From Collinsella sp. (GTDB lineage: Bacteria; Actinomycetota; Coriobacteriia; Coriobacteriales; Coriobacteriaceae): DNA of 25,492 nucleotides. Shown here piece by piece: positions 20,090-25,492 of the stretch (the first letter of the stretch is position 1; every line of letters starts with the position of its first letter). The notes beneath the pieces were generated by a model. The model had not been told where the DNA came from. It made no database searches and was given only the letters and a program-made list of their open reading frames with translations. Position numbers and translations under genes: made by a program. The stretch is from the NCBI GenBank assembly GCA_019425005.1, contig JAHYYK010000014.1, positions 20,064-45,555 of the forward strand, given 5' to 3'.

Positions 20090-21730
20090 ATGATCGAAAT
20101 CACCCAAGTCAACGCGTCACTCGATGAAGCCGGCGATGAAAATGCCTGCCTCATTGTTGGCAAGCGAGTCGCCAAGCGCGTCCTACGTTGCAAGGACTCC
20201 GAGATCAAGTCCATCGAGCTCCACCGCAAGTCAATCGACGCTCGCAAAAAACGAGACGTCCATTTTATTCTGAGCTTTCGTGTTGAGCTGACTAGTCCCC
20301 ACCTCGAGCGAGAAGCGGTCGACAGCGTTGCCGAGCGTGACCGCTCGCGCGTACGCGCGATAGAAGACGATGAGCCTTCATTCCCCTCCCCCGCCTCCGA
20401 CGCACCTCAAGAACGCCCTGTCGTTGTCGGCGCCGGATGCGCCGGCCTTTTCGCTGCGCTTACGCTCGCCGAAGCAGGTCTTAAGCCCTTGCTCATCGAG
20501 CGCGGCGACCCGGCATTTCGCCGCTCGCAGGCGATCGACCTCTTTCTAAAGGAGCGCATCCTCGACCCCGAGAGCAATATCCAGTTTGGCCTGGGCGGCG
20601 CGGGGACCTTCTCGGACGGCAAGCTCAATACGGGAACCAAAAATCCCGCCCATCGCCTTATCCTCGAAACCTTCGTCGAGGCGGGTGCGCCCCGCGATAT
20701 TCTGTGGGATGCCAAGCCGCACATTGGCTCCGACATCCTTCCCACGGTCGTCACCGCTATATCCCAGCGCATCGAGCAGCTCGGAGGTGTCGTCCGTTAT
20801 CGAACGAAGCTCGTCGACATTCGCATCGACGCGTCTGGCGCCATCACCGGTATTGATGTCCAATCGTCCCAAGACACCGCTTGCGAGCCAATCGAGACAA
20901 AGCACCTCATCCTCGCCTGCGGGCATTCTGCTCGCGATATTTTTGAGCTCCTTAAGGACCACAACGTGGTCCTCGCACAAAAGACCTTTGCCATGGGCGT
21001 TCGCATCGAGCATCCGCAGCGCGACATCGACCGAGCCCAATTCGGAGCCTCGGCGGGACATCCTGCCCTCGGAGCAGCCCCCTACAAGCTCGTCGCCCAT
21101 CTTCCCAACGGCCGCAGCGTGTTCTCGTTTTGCATGTGTCCCGGCGGGCAGGTTGTCGCCGCCTCTTCCGAGCAGGGCCACTTGTGCGTCAACGGCGCCA
21201 GTCTCAATGCCCGCGACGGACGCAACGCAAATGCCGCCCTGCTCGTTAACGTCACGCCTGAGGACCTTCCCAACGATGACCCACTCGCCGGCATCGAGCT
21301 CCAGCGCGCCTGCGAGGCGGCCGCCTACCGCCTGGGCGGTTCCAACTGGAACGCACCGGCACAGCTCGTCGGAGATTTCCTCGCAGGACGCGCCAGCAAG
21401 GCGCCCGGAAAGGTAAAGCCCACCTATCCGCTCGGTGTGACCTGGACGGCAATTGACGAAGCCCTGCCGCAGCATATCGTCGAGTCGCTCCGCCTGGGAC
21501 TTCCCCTACTTGGAAAAAAGCTACGAGGCTACGACCGCTCCGATGCTGTCCTTACCGGCGTGGAGACTCGCTCGAGCTCACCGGTCACCGTCACCCGAGA
21601 CCGAACATGCCATGCCGTGTCGACCCCGGGCCTCTACCCTTGCGGTGAGGGAGCTGGATATGCCGGCGGCATCATGAGCGCCGCCACCGACGGCATCCGT
21701 TGTGCCGAAGCCCTGATCGCAGACCTCTAA
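20090..21730 (+). CDS. COG2509-type FAD-dependent dehydrogenase of unknown function
   Basis: A 546-residue predicted cytoplasmic flavoprotein. Residues 1-75 form the small N-terminal domain typical of this family (KRVAKRVLRCKDSEIKSIELHRKSIDARKK, here only a landmark), followed by a variable acidic linker. The Rossmann FAD site begins at VVVGAGCAGLFAAL (111-124) with the acidic end LLIERGD. Further family landmarks are FGLGGAGTFSDGKLNTGTKN, ACGHSARDIFELL, FAMGVRIEHPQ, and the C-terminal GLYPCGEGAGYAGGIMSAATDG FAD closure. ATG 20090 has AAGGAG at a 6-nt spacing, deciding the start. No biochemical role is established for the family. It follows a second flavoprotein and an Fe-S carrier, but a terminator stands between, so co-regulation is not certain. 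Confidence 0.9.
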   Translation: MIEITQVNASLDEAGDENACLIVGKRVAKRVLRCKDSEIKSIELHRKSIDARKKRDVHFILSFRVELTSPHLEREAVDSVAERDRSRVRAIEDDEPSFPSPASDAPQERPVVVGAGCAGLFAALTLAEAGLKPLLIERGDPAFRRSQAIDLFLKERILDPESNIQFGLGGAGTFSDGKLNTGTKNPAHRLILETFVEAGAPRDILWDAKPHIGSDILPTVVTAISQRIEQLGGVVRYRTKLVDIRIDASGAITGIDVQSSQDTACEPIETKHLILACGHSARDIFELLKDHNVVLAQKTFAMGVRIEHPQRDIDRAQFGASAGHPALGAAPYKLVAHLPNGRSVFSFCMCPGGQVVAASSEQGHLCVNGASLNARDGRNANAALLVNVTPEDLPNDDPLAGIELQRACEAAAYRLGGSNWNAPAQLVGDFLAGRASKAPGKVKPTYPLGVTWTAIDEALPQHIVESLRLGLPLLGKKLRGYDRSDAVLTGVETRSSSPVTVTRDRTCHAVSTPGLYPCGEGAGYAGGIMSAATDGIRCAEALIADL

Positions 21731-21757
21731 CGCACGAATTCCAGCGCGCAAAAGACG

Positions 21758-21791
21758 CATGCCCCGAGCTCCGCAGGGAACTCGGGGCATG
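21758..21791. terminator. Bidirectional terminator between the COG2509-type gene and uvrB
   Basis: A perfect 11-bp stem CATGCCCCGAG/CTCGGGGCATG with a 12-nt loop lies between two convergent genes. T-rich tails occur on both sides: TTCGCTATTTCTT on the plus strand and CGTCTTTTG on the minus strand. Confidence 0.8.
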
Positions 21792-21795
21792 TTCG

Positions 21796-24036
21796 CTATT
21801 TCTTAAACCGTGCACCCTGGCGTTTTCTGCCCGATGCGAACGTGGAACCCTTGCGAGCCTGCGAACGTAAGCGCTCGATCGTCTCGTCCTCAGACGCACC
21901 CTCGAGCATCGCCCGAATCTGAACGACGGCATCGCGCAGGCGCGCCGCCTCCTCAAAGTCCATGGCGGCAGAAGCGTTACGCATATCCTCTTCCATGGTT
22001 TCGACGATCCGCACGAGCTCGTCATGCGGCAGTTCTTCCAACTGCTCCGCAAGTGTCTGCTCGGGCGCCACCGTTTCCGGCACGCCACCCTCGCCCGACT
22101 CATCGGGCGTATAGAATGCGCCATGGCCAAGAGAGTCGCCCTTCGAGCGTCCCTTGGAACCCACGGTTTTTTCGGCCTCGGCAATAAAACTTGAGATGTC
22201 GTTGATGGCCTTGCGCACCGTCTTGGGCACAATGCCATGCTCTTCGTTATATGCCATCTGAATCTCGCGACGGCGCTGCGTCTCCTCGATGGCCTCTTTC
22301 ATCGAATCGGTCATAACGTCTGCATACATGATGACTTCGCCATCGGCGTTACGGGCCGCGCGGCCAATCGTCTGAATCAGCGAACGGCGGTTGCGCAAGA
22401 AGCCTTCCTTATCGGCATCGAGAATTGCCACCAGTGAGACCTCGGGGAGATCCAAGCCCTCGCGAAGCAGGTTGATACCAACGAGAACATCGATCTTTCC
22501 CTCGCGCAGCGTTCGCAGGATCTCGACACGGTCCATCGTCGCTGTATCGGAGTGCATGTAATTGACCTTAATGCCGGCATCAAGCAGATGGTCGGTCAGG
22601 TCCTCGGCCATGCGCTTGGTGAGCGTGGTCACCAGTACGCGCTCCTTGCGCACCACGCGCTCGCGAATCTCGTCCTCAAGATCGTCAATCTGCCCACGAA
22701 CCGGACGCACATCAATCTTGGGGTCGAGCAGACCGGTCGGACGAATAATCTGCTCAACGTCGTTTTGGCTCACCCGCAGCTCATAGTCGCCCGGCGTGGC
22801 CGAAACATAGATGAACTGGGGAATCCTCGCCTCAAACTCATCGAAACGAAGTGGGCGGTTATCGAGCGCCGAGGGCAGACGAAAACCGTGTTCCACCAGC
22901 GTCACCTTACGCGAGCGGTCACCTTCGTGCATGCCGCGAATCTGCGGCACCGTCACATGGCTCTCATCGATGATGCAGAGCATATCCTTGGGAAAGTAAT
23001 CGATCAGGGTAAACGGCGGCTCACCCGGCTTGCGACCGTCCAGATGACGCGAGTAGTTCTCGATGCCGTTGCAAAAACCCATCGTCTCGAGCATCTCAAG
23101 ATCATAATCGGTGCGCTGCTGCAGACGCTGCGCCTCGAGCAACTTGTCGGTTGCCTTGAGCTCCGCCACGCGCTTCTCGCACTCTTCGCTGATCGATTTC
23201 AGAGCCGCCTTGACCTTCGGCTTCTCGGTCACGTAGTGCGAGGCCGGCCACACGGGGATGGCCTCGTACTCACGAAGCATCTCTCCGGTGACCTCATCGA
23301 TCTCGGCAATCAGCTCGACCTCGTCGCCAAAGAACTCAAACCGCAACGGATGCTCGGCATAAGGCGGATACACGTCGACGACATCGCCACGCACGCGGAA
23401 CGTGCCGCGCGCCAGGTCATAGTCATTGCGATCATATTGAATGTCGATAAGTGCGTGGATAAAGTCATCGCGCTCGAGCGGCACCTTCTTGTCGACGTTT
23501 GGAGCCAGACCCGCATAGTCCTCAGGAGAGCCAATGCCATAGATACACGAGACCGATGCGACAACGATCACATCGCGTCGAGAGAGCAGCGATGCGGTCG
23601 CCTGATGTCGCAGCATCTCGACCTCTTCGTTAATCGAGGAGTCTTTCTCGATATATGTATCGCTTTGCGGCACATACGCCTCGGGCTGATAGTAGTCGTA
23701 GTACGAGACAAAGTAGACCACAGCGTTGTTGGGAAAGAACTCTTTGAGCTCGCTCGCAAGCTGAGCGGCGAGCGTTTTATTGGGAGCCATGACAAGCGTC
23801 GGCTTCCCCAGGGCCTCGATGGTTTTAGCCATCGTAAAGGTCTTGCCCGAACCAGTCACGCCCAGCAAAACCTGATAGCGATCTCCATCCCTCACGCCCT
23901 GCACAAGCGACTCAATGGCCTTAGGCTGAGAACCTGCAGGCTCATAAGGAGATACAACCTTAAATGGCACCGCAGAGCCCTCAACGCCAAAACGTTTGAG
24001 CTCTCCTCCAACACGCTCAACTTCAAATTCCGCCAT
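21796..24036 (-). CDS. uvrB: UvrABC excinuclease subunit B
   Basis: The damage-verifying helicase-like subunit of nucleotide excision repair (746 aa; usual length about 660-700). Walker A GVTGSGKT is at 59-66, the beta-hairpin that inserts into DNA is at 112-123 (YYDYYQPEAYVP), the DEAD-like box is IDESH, helicase motifs include GLDLPEVSLVAILDADKEGFLR and QTIGRAARN, and the C-terminal UVR domain (MEEDMRNASAAMDFEEAARLRDAV) binds UvrC. Extra length comes from about 25 residues before the FKVVSPYEPAGSQ core and from a linker and basic tail (SGRKRQGARFKK) around the UVR domain. ATG 24036 has AGGAG at a 5-nt spacing. It lies 51 nt after the lytic transglycosylase gene and may be co-transcribed with coaE. 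Confidence 0.98.
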   Translation of the reverse strand: MAEFEVERVGGELKRFGVEGSAVPFKVVSPYEPAGSQPKAIESLVQGVRDGDRYQVLLGVTGSGKTFTMAKTIEALGKPTLVMAPNKTLAAQLASELKEFFPNNAVVYFVSYYDYYQPEAYVPQSDTYIEKDSSINEEVEMLRHQATASLLSRRDVIVVASVSCIYGIGSPEDYAGLAPNVDKKVPLERDDFIHALIDIQYDRNDYDLARGTFRVRGDVVDVYPPYAEHPLRFEFFGDEVELIAEIDEVTGEMLREYEAIPVWPASHYVTEKPKVKAALKSISEECEKRVAELKATDKLLEAQRLQQRTDYDLEMLETMGFCNGIENYSRHLDGRKPGEPPFTLIDYFPKDMLCIIDESHVTVPQIRGMHEGDRSRKVTLVEHGFRLPSALDNRPLRFDEFEARIPQFIYVSATPGDYELRVSQNDVEQIIRPTGLLDPKIDVRPVRGQIDDLEDEIRERVVRKERVLVTTLTKRMAEDLTDHLLDAGIKVNYMHSDTATMDRVEILRTLREGKIDVLVGINLLREGLDLPEVSLVAILDADKEGFLRNRRSLIQTIGRAARNADGEVIMYADVMTDSMKEAIEETQRRREIQMAYNEEHGIVPKTVRKAINDISSFIAEAEKTVGSKGRSKGDSLGHGAFYTPDESGEGGVPETVAPEQTLAEQLEELPHDELVRIVETMEEDMRNASAAMDFEEAARLRDAVVQIRAMLEGASEDETIERLRSQARKGSTFASGRKRQGARFKK

Positions 24037-24061
24037 GGATACTCCTAACTCATATATCTGC

Positions 24062-24067
24062 AGTATA
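24062..24067 (-). promoter_or_regulatory. Possible -10 box for uvrB
   Basis: TATACT on the minus strand, 26 nt before the uvrB ATG. The expected -35 position reads TAGGAC, a poor match, and no SOS-type GAAC-N4-GTTC box is seen in the 51-nt gap. Confidence 0.3.
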
Positions 24068-24087
24068 CGCAGGCGGCAGGCATAGTC

Positions 24088-24669
24088 CTATACGAACCGA
24101 TCGGGATAGAGGGTCTTATAGCGAACCCAGGCATTATTGACACGAATCAGATACGCCTGCGTCTCGGGAAAGGTGATTGCATTATGAAGCGAAGTGCTCT
24201 GCTGCGCCCAACCGTCGACATTGCCCATGCCAGCGTTATAGGCAGCAATGGCACTGTCGGTCGACCCGTTAAAATACGTTAGAAGATACGAAAGATACGC
24301 ACAGCCAAACTCGATGTTCGTAGCGGGATCGTTAAGGTTGTCGGCTGAATACTCGCTACCATCGACAAGACCTTTGGCAATCATATCCTGGGCAGTCTCG
24401 GGCATCAGCTGCATTAATCCCCGAGCGCCTTGATTCGACTCGGCCTCGGGATCCCAATTCGATTCCGACTTTATGACAGCACACACCAGATACGGATCAA
24501 GATTGTGCGAAATGCTCGATTGCTTTACGTACGCCTCGTAGTCAATCGGATACAAAGGCTTAAAGAAAGCGGCAGGAGCATACGAGTAGACGAGCGAAAT
24601 AAGGCCAAAGACGAACACAACGGCAAGTGGCGCCACGCGATACCACGTAAAGAAACGTGTCCTAGGCAT
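24088..24669 (-). CDS. Membrane-anchored lytic transglycosylase (SLT domain)
   Basis: A 193-residue protein that should cleave peptidoglycan glycan strands outside the membrane. An N-terminal uncleaved signal anchor (about residues 11-30) is followed directly by a Slt70-like catalytic domain: AVIKSESNWDPEA with catalytic Glu69, QGARGLMQLMPETA (80-93), NLNDPATNIEFGCAYL and SAIAAYNAGMGNV. No LysM or other binding domain is present, so it is a minimal SLT enzyme. GGAGGTCG precedes the ATG inside the end of coaE; the two genes overlap by 8 bp, indicating translational coupling. The coupling to coenzyme A synthesis and, downstream, uvrB appears organisational rather than functional. Confidence 0.93.
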   Translation of the reverse strand: MPRTRFFTWYRVAPLAVVFVFGLISLVYSYAPAAFFKPLYPIDYEAYVKQSSISHNLDPYLVCAVIKSESNWDPEAESNQGARGLMQLMPETAQDMIAKGLVDGSEYSADNLNDPATNIEFGCAYLSYLLTYFNGSTDSAIAAYNAGMGNVDGWAQQSTSLHNAITFPETQAYLIRVNNAWVRYKTLYPDRFV

Positions 24670-25303
24670 CGACCTCCTCCTTATCCACTACATCCCCGAA
24701 GCCATGGCGCACAAGCCAAGCGTCCAGTTGTTCAAAGAGCGAGTTATCGCCCGCCGCATTATCGATTACCGTCGAAGCGAGATTGCAAAGCGAAGCCTCA
24801 TCAGGTTGGCATGCAGAACGCGCATCAAAATCAGAGGGCTCCATACCACGATGAATAGCACGCCCGCGACGAACTGCTAAAGGAGCGCTGATAACCAGAA
24901 TTTCATCAGCCAGGCCAAAAGCATCCTCAAAACCAGTCGGGGCAGAAACCTCGACAACCGCAAAGGGATAACGGGGGGACGAAACCGTGCAGCAAACCGG
25001 ATCAAGAATCCTAAGCGAAAGCTGCTCAATGAGAACGGGGTGCACAATGCTATTGAGCCTCGCGACCGCATCAGGAGAAACAAAAGCTCGAGAAGCGAGG
25101 ATGTTACGGCGAACGCCGCCCTCCTCGTCCAAAATATCCCAGCCAAATTCTTCCGCGAGGGCATTGACGATATCGGAGCCTGGCACATACAGCGATTTGG
25201 CAAGCTCGTCCAGATCGATAAGCATGGCGCCATGAGATTCGAGATAGCGGCAGGCAGTCGACTTACCCGAAGCAATATTGCCCAAGACAAAAACGGTAAA
25301 CAT
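24662..25303 (-). CDS. coaE: Dephospho-CoA kinase
   Basis: The last enzyme of coenzyme A synthesis: it phosphorylates the 3'-hydroxyl of dephospho-CoA with ATP (213 aa, usual about 200). The P-loop GNIASGKST is at residues 8-16, followed by the family pattern YLESHGAMLIDLDELAKSLYVPGS and the SIVHPVLIEQL segment. The N-terminus reads FTVFVLGNIASGKS where most CoaE have IGLTGGIASGKS, so the glycine-rich loop entry is shortened by one or two residues, although G-x4-GKS is intact. ATG 25303 has GGAGG at a 5-nt spacing; the upstream open frame reads through the neighbouring terminator and is not used. The C-terminal third is weakly conserved. First gene of coaE-slt-uvrB. Confidence 0.9.
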   Translation of the reverse strand: MFTVFVLGNIASGKSTACRYLESHGAMLIDLDELAKSLYVPGSDIVNALAEEFGWDILDEEGGVRRNILASRAFVSPDAVARLNSIVHPVLIEQLSLRILDPVCCTVSSPRYPFAVVEVSAPTGFEDAFGLADEILVISAPLAVRRGRAIHRGMEPSDFDARSACQPDEASLCNLASTVIDNAAGDNSLFEQLDAWLVRHGFGDVVDKEEVDA

Positions 25304-25331
25304 CAAGTCCTCCCTAACGCCAATGGGAGTT

Positions 25332-25362
25332 ATTATCGCGCAAATACAAAAGAAGGACTCAA
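25332..25362 (-). promoter_or_regulatory. Candidate coaE promoter
   Basis: On the minus strand, TTGAGT (25357-25362) and GATAAT (25332-25337) are 19 bp apart. The -10 matches five of six bases; the spacing is longer than ideal. The region 25304-25430 is AT-rich and otherwise empty. Confidence 0.35.
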
Positions 25363-25430
25363 AATACAGCCAAACAGTAAGACAAGCTAAAAGAAGGCGA
25401 GTTCTTGTATTACAGCTCTCTATAAAACGC

Positions 25431-25459
25431 AAAAAAAGGGGAGGCCGCGAGGCCTCCCC
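25431..25459 (-). terminator. Intrinsic terminator of a gene beyond the right edge
   Basis: On the minus strand a perfect 9-bp stem GGGGAGGCC/GGCCTCCCC with a TCGC tetraloop is followed by seven T residues. It ends a minus-strand gene whose body lies outside the window; the remaining 30 bases do not identify it. Confidence 0.92.
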
Positions 25460-25492
25460 CTTCTTCAAGTCATCCGACGGCTCGGTGCCGTC

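Noticed and set aside
22552..24048. A 498-codon plus-strand open frame opposite uvrB
   Set aside because: No domain or ribosome site; uvrB on the other strand is certain.
25304..25468. N-terminal extension of CoaE
   Set aside because: The frame is open up to 25468 but runs through a terminator, has no homology, and the internal ATG has an excellent ribosome site.
25461..25492. Coding end of the gene beyond the right edge
   Set aside because: Two frames reach a stop just before the terminator (TGA at 25470-25472 or 25465-25467), but about seven codons are too few to identify the gene or choose the frame.

Overview
The window looks like a chromosomal segment of a GC-rich Coriobacteriia bacterium, most likely Collinsella or a close relative. 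That placement is inferred from GC-biased codon use, purine-rich AAGGAG ribosome sites, and the combination of an LtaS-like enzyme, a full UvrABC set and dipeptide-type ABC transporters. No phage, insertion sequence, CRISPR, tRNA or rRNA was seen. Almost all the DNA is coding.

Region 1 (1-8268, minus strand) is a catabolic operon with its upstream region. Read in transcription order it holds a lipoprotein solute-binding protein with a twin-arginine type signal, a permease, a permease fused to an ATPase, a second ATPase, an acetyl-xylan-esterase-type hydrolase, a second esterase-like protein that has lost its serine nucleophile, and the start of a DapA/NanA-family aldolase that runs off the left edge. 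The set fits uptake, deacetylation and retro-aldol cleavage of an acetylated acidic sugar; an O-acetylated sialic acid or a 2-keto-3-deoxy sugar acid are candidates. The substrate is not proven, and an oligopeptide transporter next to an unrelated catabolic set remains possible. A near-perfect 23-bp palindrome upstream of the first gene is a candidate operator, and strong hairpins separate the binding protein from the permease and the last ATPase from the esterase.

Region 2 (8269-15414, minus strand) holds ybaK-murJ-uvrC, packed like one operon, and uvrA. Upstream of uvrA there is a one-mismatch match to the Gram-positive SOS box.

Region 3 (15608-21730, plus strand) holds an LtaS-like phosphoglycerol transferase, an Mrp-type Fe-S carrier ATPase, an HI0933/YhiN-type flavoprotein whose GTG start directly follows the mrp stop, and a COG2509-type FAD-dependent dehydrogenase with its own -10-like box and a strong terminator hairpin in front of it.

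Region 4 (21731-25492, minus strand) holds coaE, a small membrane-anchored lytic transglycosylase and uvrB in transcription order. A bidirectional terminator separates uvrB from the plus-strand genes, and a textbook intrinsic terminator at 25431-25459 closes a gene lying beyond the right edge. All three excinuclease genes therefore lie within 16 kb but in three separate transcription units.
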